This document shows, piece after piece, positions 16,501 to 28,100 of a DNA stretch of 64,000 nt. Below the pieces are notes generated by a model, which was given only the letters and a program-made list of their open reading frames with translations, was not told the origin of the DNA and made no database searches. Location of the stretch: the NCBI GenBank assembly GCA_001695595.3, contig MBPM02000060.1:372001-436000 (forward strand). The letters run 5' to 3'. The stretch comes from Plasmopara viticola (Eukaryota > Oomycota > Peronosporomycetes > Peronosporales > Peronosporaceae). Every line of letters starts with the position of its first letter. Positions within the stretch are counted from its first letter, which is position 1. The position numbers and the translations under genes are program-made.

Positions 16501-18561
16501 GCTTCGCACAAGAATATATCGCCACTGTATAGAGGGATTTAGCAGCCGGTGCTGCTTGTGATTTGGTTGCCCTTAATTCTACGTCTGCCCTTCAGAGAGA
16601 CATCACTTCGAGCATTTTCCTGGCTATATATCCTTTCAAAGAAGTCTCACACACGAAAAAAAGGAGAACATGACTCAATTAAACCCTGATGTGATGGATC
16701 GAGCGACTGGTCCTCATTGTAATACCCCGCTAGTCGCTCGAAAAGCCCGTGCTTTTCTTGCCACGGTTCTCCCAGGATGAAGTCATTTTGTAATGATAAG
16801 GCCAAAAAATCACCATGTGTCGAGTTTTTTCCAGCTACGTTCATTATGACCTTAGACACATATAAAACCGCTTTTATAGCCAGTAAAACTTGAGCAAAAT
16901 TACATCCGTTGATCGCTTTTTAGGCATCGACCGACCTGTTTTGGAAAGCAACAATCGTTTGCCAGAGTGCAAAAGTTCGTAAAACGTTAAAATCTTTAGA
17001 GCTGTAAGATGATTTTCATGCCCTCTTACGATTATGTGAACAGTCTACTGCTGCTGCTCCTTCTCCTAGAGATGGTAAGCTTTCAAGGGCTTAGATTCCA
17101 TTAGAGTCTTCTCCAGGATACGTACCTTTTTATGAGTAGCAATCGTTTCTTTGGGTCCGGGAACACGATTTCTGCCAGCAATTTTTCGACTGCTTTGAAG
17201 CGAGACAGCGCTTTACTTAGTTGGCACTCTTCACGACATGTGTTTTTTTAAGGCAGCCATAGAAACAGATGTTGCTTTGCTCGTTAATACATACGTCTAT
17301 TGAGACTAGATCCAAGAGCACCTCTACTTTAGAAACTACAAGGGGAGAAAGCGCCCATTCCGGAAATTTTGGATGAGCGAATTGTACTCTTCTTGAAGAG
17401 CGAGTCTAAAAACTTTAGCGTGGTAAAAGGTTAACCTCACTTTGTTAATGAAGACAGTCAACTTCTTTGATGCCGACGACGGAGACCGTCAACTCCCTTA
17501 GCTCGTGGATTTGTCCACGTCGGACCCGAAAGCTGCGTGCTCTGACGGTCTTATAGAGAAAATGTTCTCAGCAATTTTTTGTGTGCTCTCAGGACACAAA
17601 ACACTTAAGCAAAGTTGTTGTACGGTTAAGCGCCCAGTCTTTGGCCTGACTCTTCAGCTAATAGAATGCGAACGCCACGCACACTAGATCATCCGTGATC
17701 GAGACCGCGTAATGGCTGTCTTTTCAAACCAAAGAAAAGCTTTCGCTTTTCCTTTTTTCTAAACCTCTACCGGCTTACACTTATAGTTAGACGCTACCAC
17801 CGGGGATACTTGATTCTGTGCTAACTGAGCCCTCGAGCGTAGACTCCTCTCGAAGAGCTGACGCGTCCCAGCTGCTTGGCAGTAGGGAGGGAAGCAATTG
17901 CAGCAAACTGCCCATCGGAACATTTGCAAGAGTTCAATTAGTTTATTTATCCAAGTCGGTGAAGGATTGACTAAAAATGCTATCAGGTTGTGACGAGGTC
18001 ACACAGTACCTTCCTCAGAGAAGGCGTCTACGATATTCAGTCAGCGACCACTCATTATCCCAGTCCGCAACGTGTGCAATTGAATGCTATAGGCCTTGAA
18101 GGCTCCTTCCAACGCAAAGCCAGCTCGATATGCACTGACATTGCTTGAAAAATGTTTTTTTTACGTTTGTGTAAGAGTAAACCTCGTTTTTATTTGTAAA
18201 AATGGATCTATAAAAGACAGTCAAGATTAATACGACGTTATTCGATACAACTACCTGCCAACTTTTGTCGTCTCTCTTAAGAAGAATCGTATGATGCTAG
18301 CTCGTGAGAGCCAATCTAGCAAAATGAAGGAAATTTTAGTGAGTGGTGATTTAGCAAGTTGAAGGAATTTTGCAAGAACGTACAATAGTCCTGACTTTTG
18401 CGTATTGACAAGTCATTCAGGGATGATAGTGTTCGGGTCACGACGCTGAGCTCGTCATTGACGCAGCACACCAGTTTGTTCTTCTGCATTAGTCGTACCA
18501 AGCGTAAAGTAGTCCTAGCGGCTGTGATAGCAGCAATCTTTTGCTCGGAACAAAGCTTAAA
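16501..18561. other. Gene-free degenerate stretch right of the PLV
   Basis: No convincing protein-coding frame longer than 70 codons. It contains an LTR-like motif at 17989-18006 (described separately) and no recognisable PLV gene. Composition is like the other transposon-derived deserts in the window. Confidence 0.5.
17989..18030 (+). repeat. LTR-like motif, copy A
   Basis: TGTGACGAGGTCACACAG followed by CCTTCCTCAGAGAAGGCG. The same TGTGACG..ATCACACA start with a CTCAGAG/CACAG continuation recurs at 45231, 46408 and, decayed, 28433. The perfect dyad TGTGAC..GTCACA typifies LTR ends. Confidence 0.5.
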
Positions 18562-19173
18562 TTATTTCATTAAATCCGTGGACAATACTGGAAGGCTCCA
18601 AATATAAACTAAATTAATTGGCTCAAATGGCTTTTGATTGGCTGGACGGTTTATTCGTATGCAGAACTTTACGTCGACGCAAAGACCATCAATGAAGAGA
18701 CTCCAGGTCTTTGTCAGCAGCCACTCAAGACATCGAAGTGTTGACATGACCATGTCCAATTGTAAGCTCTTAACGATATGCGTCACTTGCTCAAGGTCTG
18801 TTGAACTCGTCGTTTTCATTCTTGCAAGGAGATTGCGAAAGTATCTGTCCACTGACGATGGGGGTTTGCCCCGTAGACTTACGTCCGTACCAGCACGAGA
18901 GATAAAGAACAAGCCTAATATTGCGAGCCTCATGTCGGTCAATTGCTGTTGTAGACTTGACTGCGATCGATGTGAGCTCTGCGTCGTCAACAACCTCGCT
19001 CTCGTAGCACAACATTGCTCAATGGATGACAACAACCACGTTGGCTCCATAACAACCACAAATCCATGTTGACGTATTAGTAACTTATCATTCTCGACTT
19101 CTCTGTCCAACAGGAATTGTCGCGTGTCCTGCTGAAGCCTTGTCCAGTCCTGAGTACTCGTCCATTTATCCAT
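18562..19173 (-). CDS. Hypothetical protein, about 200 aa, minus strand
   Basis: Long open frame starting MDKWTSTQDWTRLQQDTRQF, mostly helical and polar, with no simple repeats. A coding-looking frame (VSQLQELTTKASSRVF and following) continues upstream to about 19385 in another phase, so the gene probably has an additional 5' exon or a frameshift near 19170-19200. No domain recognised. The last 30 codons overlap the inverted CCAAT-containing repeat at 18617-18652, so the true end may be earlier. Confidence 0.5.
   Translation of the reverse strand: MDKWTSTQDWTRLQQDTRQFLLDREVENDKLLIRQHGFVVVMEPTWLLSSIEQCCATRARLLTTQSSHRSQSSLQQQLTDMRLAILGLFFISRAGTDVSLRGKPPSSVDRYFRNLLARMKTTSSTDLEQVTHIVKSLQLDMVMSTLRCLEWLLTKTWSLFIDGLCVDVKFCIRINRPANQKPFEPINLVYIWSLPVLSTDLMK
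18617..18652 (-). repeat. Inverted copy of the 36-bp CCAAT repeat
   Basis: On the minus strand this reads AACCGTCCAGCCAATCAAAAG..., matching 19588-19622 on the plus strand with about 7 differences. Together the two flank the minus-strand gene in inverted orientation. Confidence 0.75.
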
Positions 19174-19587
19174 CCACTCGGATCAAGATGCACTGCCGCA
19201 TATAAAGATTGATTGGGACTATTGTTTTTGTTTTGAAGTGCGATTGCAAGTGCTATATCGACTGTGGCAAAGACACGGCTTGAGGCTTTGGTTGTGAGCT
19301 CCTGCAGCTGACTGACTCGCGTCCGTTTTCTTGAGCAACGTGCGTACTTTGTCCTGGGATTTTTGATAGCGAAGCTACAGTTCAACGCAGCTTTTCAGGC
19401 ATGAGTAGTGGACGTAATTGCGCTTAGCCGCACTTGGCAGGTAGGATGGCGCGCCACCCCAGTCGTGTTCTTTCCCATCGTTTACTGCATTATCAGTGAG
19501 GTAATAGAGGCAACGAAAGATTGTCCCATATGTGTGATGGGTAAAGATGCATGTATAACGGGTGAAACATCTACTCAACCGAGAATT

Positions 19588-19622
19588 AACCGTTTAGCCA
19601 ATCAGAAGCCATAAAAGCCAGT
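19588..19622 (+). promoter_or_regulatory. CCAAT-box-containing repeat upstream of MRE11
   Basis: Contains AGCCAATCAGA, a canonical CCAAT-box context (CCAAT at 19598-19602), about 285 bp upstream of the MRE11 start and also upstream of the divergent minus-strand gene. A second copy lies inverted at 18617-18652, so it is either a duplicated promoter element or the end of a small mobile element. Confidence 0.45.
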
Positions 19623-19885
19623 CAATTTAACTCAAAAGTGGTGGCTGCCCTACCGAAAACTTAAATAATCTTCGTTACTAACTCTTTCTAAGTCAAAGAT
19701 AGCGAGACTACCGCAAATTCCGCAGCTTTTTCATTTTAAACATGCGCCAGAGCGAGAAGATAAAATACATGTATTAGCGTGCCAATTTGCAAAAAAAAAT
19801 TGTGTTTTACTGTTACACCGTTACAACTAATTTCCTGGAAAGACTGCTGAGCGAATAGTTAGCAATCGAAATTCCTTATCGCTTT

Positions 19886-22519
19886 ATGTCGTCGGAGTCA
19901 GGCGATGATGGCCCCCTTGAAGCTGACACTGTGCGGATACTATTATCCACAGACAACCATCTGGGCTATGCAGAAAAGGATCCTGTACGTGGCAACGATT
20001 CATTTCGTTCGTTTCGAGAGATCCTGCAGATCGCGCAACGCGAGCGCGTGGACCTGCTGCTGCTAGGTGGTGACTTATTCCACGATAACAAACCAAGCCG
20101 CCGAACAATGTACGAGACAATGCGTCTGTTACGGGCACATTGCATGGGCAATGGCTCAGTCAACTTTCAAGTGGTGAGCGACCAAAGTGTCAATTTTCCC
20201 AATTTTGGCGTCGTGAATTTTGAAGACCCTAATTACAATGTGGAACTACCTATATTTAGTATCCACGGTAATCACGACGATCCCGCACGGGAAAGTGGCG
20301 GAAATGCCACTCAGTCATTAGCAGCGTTGGATTTGCTAAGTGCTGCAAATCTCATTAACTACTTTGGTAAAAGTGAGAAAGTGGACGCGGTCGAAGTATT
20401 TCCCATACTTCTCACCAAGGGGACATCAAGGGTGGCTATTTATGGATTAGGGAATATGAGAGATGAGAGGTTAAATCGAATGTTTGCACAAGGAAAGGTT
20501 GTATTTAGAAGACCAGCGGAACATGCGGAAGAGTGGTTTAGTATCTTCGTGGTACACCAGAATCGAGATGACAAAGGACGGGGAAGCAAAAACTGTGTTC
20601 CAGAAAGCGTGATTCCTGATTTTATTGATCTCGTCGTATGGGGACACGAACACGAATGCCAGATTGACGTTCAAGAGAGTGTCAAAGGTGATTTTTTTGT
20701 CACGCAGCCTGGATCGTCGGTTGCGACGTCGCTAGTGGAAGGAGAAGCCAAAGCGAAGTGTGTTGCTGTTGTCGAGATTAATGGCCAAAGCTTTCGGATG
20801 ACAAATTTTGAGCTGCACACGGTGCGACCTTTTAAGATGGGTGAAGTCATTTTGAGCGAGTCCAAGGAGTTGGAGCCAAACGATCCAGATGTGGCAGAAC
20901 ACATTGGCAAATATCTAGAGAGAAGAGTGATCGAATTATTGCATGAGGCGGAGACGGAACAGCAGGAGCGATTGAGAAAACGTGCGATAGAACGTGTAAA
21001 AAGGCAACAAGAGAGTCCATTTCCATTGCCGGAGGCTGCAAGAGAAGACGAGAAAGAGCTTGTGCTGATCCGCTTGCGTGTGGAACATACAGGCTTTCCT
21101 GTGCTGGTCAATCAACGTTTTGGTGCAAAGTTTGTAGGCAAAGTGGCCAACCCCAACGACATTTTACTTTTTCACAGACGTAAGAAAGATCGTAATATTG
21201 CATCGGACAAAAAAGCCAGCACGGAGCTAGAGAGTTCTCTACTTGGGCGTCCTGTGAGACCGACTCCTTTGGCAGCAGTGACAATCGAGGATATTTTAAG
21301 CAGACAATTGTGTGCACCGGAGCGAAAACTCGTGCTACTTCCTGAGGCTCAACTGGGAATTGCACTTGAGAAGTTTACGTTGAAGAACAACTCGTCGGCT
21401 ATTCAAGAGTTTGTGGACAGCGTACTCGATGCGACGCAACGTGAACTTAACTCGAAGAGAAGCGCAAAGTCTACAAAAGACATCCTCACCGTTGTTGGCA
21501 AAAAGAAAGCACATACTGATGCGTTACACGCGTGGCAGAAAGAAGAAGAATTAGAATTGAGTAATGCCGAGCTTGGACCAGCATTTGAAATTAGTTTGTT
21601 CGAGGACGAGGTTCAGCCGAGTCGACCTCTTCATGACAGTAACACCCCAACGAAGTCCCTAAATGGGCGCTTCGGCACACCGCGCTCTTTAGAAATTAAA
21701 AAGGCGAATCTAAACAAAAGACACCCTAGGAACTCAGGTTTATCTGACCTTGTCGGAGATAGTGATGCTAGCCCACGAACAAAAAAATCGGTCATGCCTC
21801 GAATCGTTTCAGCTCGGTCTACACGTAGCAAGACGCAAAAAGTTAAAAGAGCGTTACAGTCGGAAGAGGAAGATTTTGTGGAAGCTAGTGTCGATGATGA
21901 TGGTGATGAGGACTACAAGTTGGAAGATAATAGTGATGAGGAGGAGGATACAGCATCGCGACCTTTAGGTAGATCACGTGGTGGATCGTCAACAAGACCA
22001 ACGAAATCGAAGAAGTCGACATTTAAACGGAATAGGCTGCGCAAGAGCAATGATCCGGACGATAACGGTGATGACAATGATTTTGCTTCAACTGATAATC
22101 AGTGCAAGACAAAGCATTCTGCTCCATGTGACACACAAAATAGCGAAGTATTTGATCTGTGCTCAAATTCCGAGCACGGAGATCGAGCCCCTAGAAAGCG
22201 ATCAAAGCTAATGAAGACTAGCACCTCTCAGCATCACAAGGTTGACAATCTGTTTAAGAAGCAAGTAGAAAGGATTGACGACGATGATGTCGAGGAGGAC
22301 AATCAATTTACTCAGCTCGCTGATGGTCGTAACCAAGATTTCGATGACCCATCACAATCTCAGTCTGAATTGCTTAATGCTCAAGCCCTTATGAGAGTTT
22401 CGACACGACGCAAATTGCCTTTGTCGATGATGGCAGCCTCACAGTCTCAATCTCAAGAGCAGAAACGTACAATGGCTCCATCAACTGCTCGCAAAAGCTG
22501 GGGTCGCTCTCGTCGTTAG
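19886..22519 (+). CDS. MRE11: MRE11 double-strand-break repair nuclease, single exon
   Basis: 877 residues. Mre11 is the Mn-dependent 3'-5' exonuclease and endonuclease of the Mre11-Rad50-Nbs1 complex, acting in the nucleus on broken DNA ends, meiotic breaks and telomeres. All phosphodiesterase motifs are visible: STDNHLGY (D23, H25), GGDLFHDNKPS (D63), IHGNHDDP (N129, H130, D131), VVHQNR (H224), GHEHE (H254, H256) and TQPGSSVATSL. The capping domain follows (about 310-430). The C-terminal 300 residues are acidic and Ser-rich with many SQ sites (SQSQSQEQ, SQSQSEL) and a GRSRGG and GRSRR basic end, as in other eukaryotic MRE11 tails. It is longer than human MRE11 (708), mostly in this tail. 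No introns or lesions. Convergent with the next gene, 183 bp apart. Confidence 0.97.
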   Translation: MSSESGDDGPLEADTVRILLSTDNHLGYAEKDPVRGNDSFRSFREILQIAQRERVDLLLLGGDLFHDNKPSRRTMYETMRLLRAHCMGNGSVNFQVVSDQSVNFPNFGVVNFEDPNYNVELPIFSIHGNHDDPARESGGNATQSLAALDLLSAANLINYFGKSEKVDAVEVFPILLTKGTSRVAIYGLGNMRDERLNRMFAQGKVVFRRPAEHAEEWFSIFVVHQNRDDKGRGSKNCVPESVIPDFIDLVVWGHEHECQIDVQESVKGDFFVTQPGSSVATSLVEGEAKAKCVAVVEINGQSFRMTNFELHTVRPFKMGEVILSESKELEPNDPDVAEHIGKYLERRVIELLHEAETEQQERLRKRAIERVKRQQESPFPLPEAAREDEKELVLIRLRVEHTGFPVLVNQRFGAKFVGKVANPNDILLFHRRKKDRNIASDKKASTELESSLLGRPVRPTPLAAVTIEDILSRQLCAPERKLVLLPEAQLGIALEKFTLKNNSSAIQEFVDSVLDATQRELNSKRSAKSTKDILTVVGKKKAHTDALHAWQKEEELELSNAELGPAFEISLFEDEVQPSRPLHDSNTPTKSLNGRFGTPRSLEIKKANLNKRHPRNSGLSDLVGDSDASPRTKKSVMPRIVSARSTRSKTQKVKRALQSEEEDFVEASVDDDGDEDYKLEDNSDEEEDTASRPLGRSRGGSSTRPTKSKKSTFKRNRLRKSNDPDDNGDDNDFASTDNQCKTKHSAPCDTQNSEVFDLCSNSEHGDRAPRKRSKLMKTSTSQHHKVDNLFKKQVERIDDDDVEEDNQFTQLADGRNQDFDDPSQSQSELLNAQALMRVSTRRKLPLSMMAASQSQSQEQKRTMAPSTARKSWGRSRR

Positions 22520-22702
22520 TGATAGGATCTATCAATCCAAAAAAAAATCAGTCGTGCGCAATAGAAATGCTTTATTGGTTGTGGCAGTGTGACAGGCTCG
22601 TTATTGGTCCCCTTGTAAAAATGAATTTGCCACTACTTGCTTCGTCAAAGAGGCATATCCTAATCAACTCACATTTTTATCGAGTAATTGTCTAATAGAT
22701 AC

Positions 22703-24528
22703 CTAATCCGTGCTCTCCAGCAGCTCTTGGGGTGGGGTCTTGGGCAAACTCAAATTGAGCTCCTCATCCTTGGCAGAATCTTGTCGTACCCAAGTCTTAT
22801 TTTGGAAGCGTGGACGCATCTGCGATGTTAGGTACGGGTTACGAGGCGGGAAGACTGGCGCACCAGTGTTTAAACCGGTGTTCTGTTGTGCTGCATCTTC
22901 CGTTGCGTCCGACTCAGGCTGATCTCCTTTATCTTTTGCTTCCTCAGCCTTAGCAACGTTCGGATTAACCCATTTACGATTTTGGAATGGTCGAGTACCG
23001 CGAGGGCCGTTTTGTATTGGTTGAGGGTAGCCGCGAGCACCGTACGGTATAATTCCTTGCGGTGGAAAGCTCATTGCATATGGATTAAAGCCTGATGGAG
23101 GGTAGAACATTGGATTACCGTACGGCTTTGAAGGACAAACAAAGGTTGTTAGTAATGTCGCCCGACGAGATACAGTGTAGACAAGCACGAAAGTTAAAAT
23201 TCACATACCGGAGGGTAATTCCCAAAACCCATTGGACCGCCCTGAAAACCCATGGGTGGACCCATACCGTGCGTTTGGCCGTAAGCTTGCTTGCTTTTAA
23301 AGTCGTCCTTGGCATCTGACAGCGGCAAAGGTGGAGCCGCGTCACGTGAGCCATTATTATTTCGTTTATCGTTGCGTTCTGCACCGTCCACATCACAACC
23401 TCTTTCATTTCTCCGATGCCGACTGAGCTGTCTCTCCCCACTGCGATCCCGATCCTTGCATTGCTTCTTGTGCAAACCCAACGTGTCACGGGCATCCAGT
23501 TCGGCCTGATCAACGTTGACAGGAGGACCCAGTCTTTTAGCCAGCCGACCACCTCCTTCTTTGTTATCAGCACGCTCACTTTCTCGCCGCTTAATTCTCG
23601 TTGCTCTAGCTTCTTCGCGCGGATGGCGGTCGCTTCTATCGAACGACAAAGATGGCGAGCACGTGGACGCTGGTTTCGATTTCACGATTCCAAATCGCTG
23701 AGCCCGCCGAGCAATTACATCGTCCTCGTCGGTCTTCGAAGGGTTCAGCGAGCGAATTGTGCCTCGACTGTGGCTTAATGAGACCGTCTTCTTCATAGGC
23801 GGTTCGGACGACGATAACCCCTTTAAGCTGATCATGCGCTTAGGCGGTGTATTGTCCTCTTTCTCCGACACCGGTGCTTCTGCTGCATGAGGCTGCGAAA
23901 TTTTCTTTGCCATAGACTCGTCGCTAGACTGTACAGACTGGGCTTCGAATGTGGGCAGCAGTTGGCTAAGCCAAGCCACGAATTGCTCGGCCGACTCGTC
24001 ACCGATAAAGTCCACGAGGTCGTGCGCGATCTGCTCCATGTTCTTCTTGTTGCCGACCATCACGATCACATATTCCTAAATCCGCCGCCGCCATGATAGT
24101 ACACAATACACATTATGGACGTTATGTTTCTGGTGTCTTTGCTTCGGGGTGGCGCACCCTTGTGCATCTAATTGGGGGGCCATTTTACACCCTCTTTAAG
24201 CGTCTTTTCATATACAATACGCAAAGAGGTAAGGCTCCTTTCTCGCCCCCTGCCACTCGAGCCTCGCCTTGTTGTCAACCGTCAACTGCAATGCACATTC
24301 TAACGCGAAAGTGCTTACTTTCTAATGGTTGTAAAAGAAGGCGCAAAGGAACGCCACCCCTTTCCGCTAAATGATCGAGTAATTTAGTATGATACGCACC
24401 GCCATAACGTTGTCCACCTCCACGCCCAGCATCTTTGTCAATTTTTCACGTGTCTTGCACGAGAGCTCCTCTTTCCAAGCGTCCGTAAGCGCCAGCGGAA
24501 ACACGTAATTCTTTGAGTACGACGTCAT
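22703..24528 (-). CDS. PWI-like/Nab2-type N-terminal domain protein, three exons, about 472 aa
   Basis: Exon 1 24528-24400 (MTSYSKNYVFPLALTDAW...), intron 24399-24076 (GTGCGT...TTAG), exon 2 24075-23209, intron 23208-23126 (GTATGT...CTAAC...AAAG), exon 3 23125-22703; both introns are phase 0. The first 85 residues (LTKMLGVEVDNVMA, then EYVIVMVGNKKNMEQIAHDL and QFVAWLSQLLP) match the N-terminal PWI-like fold of Nab2/ZC3H14, which binds nuclear poly(A) RNA export and processing factors. The middle is Arg/Ser/Asp-rich and disordered; the C-terminal part is Pro/Gly/Asn-rich with two copies of an FQN(R/K)xWV motif. No CCCH zinc fingers are seen, unlike full Nab2. Probable nuclear mRNA-processing protein. 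Confidence 0.75.
24076..24399 (-). other. First intron of the PWI-domain gene
   Basis: 324 bp with donor GTGCGT and acceptor TTAG, longer than the other introns seen here (79-83 bp). An open frame runs through part of it by chance. Confidence 0.75.
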
Positions 24529-24839
24529 CTCGTCCCTAGATTACTCAAAAGTGCGGCAAATAAATTCGAGTATTGTGGACAACATTAGACTGAGTACAGC
24601 TGCAGACAAAACAGCATGGACCATTATAAAACCTATATCTTTTTTAATACGCAATCATTGGCACTTTTATCTACTTTTACATGATCTGTGTGTATGCAAT
24701 GGAACAGATCATAAAATGTATTACAACCTACATTAAATGTTACACCAGATCTTTTCTAACACGATTTAGTCACGCATATCGATCTACTTGACGAGCTTTT
24801 ATAAATTTAATGACAGCATTAGTTATACGGTATTAAAAG
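24529..24839. other. Intergenic, nothing recognised
   Basis: AT-rich upstream region of the PWI gene with no coding frame of note; ends at the target-site duplication of a SINE-like insertion. Confidence 0.6.
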
Positions 24840-25188
24840 GAATATGTGTAATGTAATGTAATGTATTACGTTATCGCGTTGCCAAGTTATGCACGTGCTA
24901 GGCTCAGTCTGGCTAGTCCACGGCTTAGAGTGGTGTCCGCATACGTCGAGTCTCGTTCGGCGGGCAGTGCAGCCAGCACCGAGGTCTTCAGGGTCTTCCA
25001 TTAGTTTGTTTATCTCTGACTTGGTAAGAGCCCAGGTGGCGCCCGGTGCTGGAGACCGTCGCGTCGAGGGTGAGACTCGTTAGAGACCTGCAGATGCCCG
25101 AGAGCACCTGCCCGAAGCGCGCGAGCATTTAGCTCCCGCGCTTGGAAGGAGGGCGTCACCCCAACCTTTTCCAAGCTGAATATGTGTA
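24840..25188 (-). mobile_element. SINE-like element, copy 1, with 11-bp target duplication
   Basis: Body about 24851-25177, flanked by perfect copies of GAATATGTGTA (24840-24850 and 25178-25188). Read on the minus strand it starts GGTTGGGGTGACGCCCTCC, runs about 310 bp and ends in an ATTAC/TACAT-type short tandem tail. Two other copies (34520, 42957) share the same body and tail type but have different duplications. The variable short-repeat tail and 11-13 bp duplications are typical of LINE-mobilised elements. No reverse transcriptase is encoded. A tRNA-like head with clear A and B boxes was not found. Confidence 0.85.
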
Positions 25189-28100
25189 GTAGTAACATTT
25201 ATGAGCAAGAAGTGCTGACTTGGTGCTAAGTAAATGTTCCGAATTACTCTTTTTGAGTAGAAACGTTTATGTGATGTCGGTCATAACAAATAGATTTTTT
25301 AAGATGAAGAGCTCTATAATTGGTGCGTAATATCACGCACAGTACATCCAAATGGACAAATCGTTCGATAACTTCTTCACTGGAGCGTGCTTTGCACTAA
25401 CAATCGAAGGGTATCTCGTAATTTTTAATGGCTTCTTTCTACGACTCGGCATTAGACATCACTGGAATAGGCTATTACATGAAGCCGAGCTTTGTGTTAA
25501 AAAAAGGAAAGGACCCTTTTGTATGGTTGCTCCTGGTGCAGGACTGAAATATCATAATCAATTCGCAAACCGAAGTATTTCGAAGGGTATTAATTAAATG
25601 TAGTCTTTTCCTGGATGATAGAGTTATGTTCAATCCATTTAAGAGTTTATGGGTAGGACCGAATGAAAAAAACTGTATGAGCAAGCTCAGTCTTTAACTA
25701 TTGGACGTGCAGCTCCCATTGCTCGCAAGTCTTGCCGGCTCCTACAAGAGTGAAAAGGCGGCTGCATCAGCAGATCCCCTGACTCCATGTACCTGGAACA
25801 CCATACGGCGTTCGCGCTCTACAAGCAAAGTCTATGCTCGAGGGCTATGGCAGTCAGGGAGCCTCATTGGTAGCGCCCAGACGGAGTGCGAGCTTTAAAG
25901 CTTATGGAAATGGTAGTGACTCCTTGCAAAGTGGTACGAGTATTTTCTCCTCACAAGACTTGTGGGAGCCGTCTGCGACAAGCGCGTCGTAGACAAGTGG
26001 TGGTCTTTTGGCCATGATTAAAAGGACTCTTGGAATATACATTATTAGCGCCAAACTTGGCATCATGCGAGAGCACGACATCCGGAAGGCAAGTTGTCAC
26101 AAAGGTGAGAAGATTGAAATCTAAAGGACTTATTGTACTTTGTACAAGGTGGTGGTTGTGTTCTGAATGTTAAATCACCGGATCTAAAACCAAATTATCT
26201 CTCAATACCCGCATACCGGCTGCAACTCAGCCTTGTCTTCAGTCCTCGTATGATAATAAATATGTCTCTCCAGCCGGTTCAAGTGGGTGCTAATAGGTCG
26301 CGCTCGAAAACTAGCTTTTTATGTACAAGTCGCGTCCATCCAATTTATACAGGGAGTGGCCTCTAAAGAGCCTTCGCGGTGCGCGAAGCAAATGAGCATT
26401 TAGTTTGGTGCCACGACCCGCATCAGCCAAATACTTGCTTCCTCACTATTTCATCGAAACGGTCGTCCTAAGGATTAATTGACTTTCCAGGGGAAGGTGA
26501 TCTGCGTTGGTAATTGGTGGTGGGTGAGTCACCTAGACTCTTGACCACTCCAATAATGCTTTTGGCCACTGGATCCTATCAGTGATTGTACCGAGGATTG
26601 TTGTCTTTGACTCCACTCTCTTTCAAGTGATTTCCAACATCGTTGACTTAACTTAAAGGACGCATTAGATCGCGTCATTGCTCTTGAAAACCATCGAATT
26701 TCTTGTCTTTTCGGTGAGGCCTTTCGCATGGACACTAATCTGACGCGAAGTTCAATATATTAAAGGGCGTATTTGGTGGCAAGATTGCTTTAACGTACAG
26801 CACTTAAGAGGCCAATGCGCAAATAATAAAGTAAATCAGTGCCTTATTGAGCCATGCTGACAGCACAGATACTACATGACCCAAACATTGGAGTTATCCA
26901 CATTAAAACGAGCCAATTGTCAGATTAGGTTGTTAAGCGGACTTGAGCAATTGACTGTGGTAAACAATTGATTTCCTTTTAAGTAATTTTTAGAGGTTGG
27001 TGGCTTTTAATGCACGACAGTTCCTTTATCGGTATTGATACAGGTTTTCACACTAAAATGTTTCGAAGAAACCTGAAATACTGTATCTACTGAATTACAT
27101 TTTACAATTTAGCTAAAATTACAGTTATCACTGTATTAAATAAATCCGTATCCATATTGCAATGTATAAAAAGTGGTAATACTTGAAATCAACTTTTTGC
27201 CGGACGAGTTGATTTAAAATCATATTCTTGGCTCCAATGTAGACCGCTCGCATCGTTCGGACCAGCTGGCCACGCTACTTGGACAACTTGCTAGCTTCTA
27301 CAAGCCCGGCTGCATCTGCAGCCCCTGTCTCTGTTTAGCAGCTATACTCTACGAGGAAAGTCTAATTTCATAGCTCAGGTAGCGCAGACCAAACTAGCTC
27401 CACTTGTACGGCAAAGCTAATGCGTATCTTTGCCTTATTTTAGAAAGCCATTACGCATAGCTAGCCGGTGTAATGATGACAACGTTAAATATTTCGACCA
27501 AATTGTTTTCTAATTAAACCATTTTGACAACATCGTCGCTAGTCTCGGGTAAACAAATGGCCATAATAATGCTCACTGGGTCATCCTTATCGTGTTAATC
27601 GACCTAAAAATGGTGATGTATGCAGATTACCAAGCGAAGACAAACATCTTTATGTATTCCAAGTCGTGGCGAAACAAAGAATCCTCCAAATTCTTCCCTG
27701 CTTTAGCAAAAGTTTGGCAGGCAAGTGGATTTCAGAATCGTAGGCACAACCTTTGGTGGATAGATCATTTTTTTATGTGGACGCTTTCTTTGGTGCCGTT
27801 TTGATCATCGTTACATGACTAGATCGATTGACAGCCTCCATTTTACTTGCATGCCCACCGTAGAGGCTAAATTCATATATCATTTAATATGACGGCCACC
27901 GATGATCCGTCTCCTGTTGGACGCGGTCCAAGTATTAGTGGGACAGAATGCACAATATATCCGTTTTATAAGCCTAAGATATAAAAAAGCTTTTTCGTTG
28001 CATTGATGCCAAACAACGTTGATGACTCTTAGTGCTCAACAGACGCGTCACCGGTCTCTTTGCCGCTTACACGTAATGCGAAATACCTTATGATAGTTAT

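Noticed and set aside
24093..24374. Plus-strand frame upstream of the PWI gene
   Set aside because: It lies within the first intron of the minus-strand gene and has no independent support.
24851..25177. Coding frames of 60-120 codons inside the SINE-like copies
   Set aside because: They occur on either strand in all three copies because the body is GC-rich; there is no conserved start or domain.
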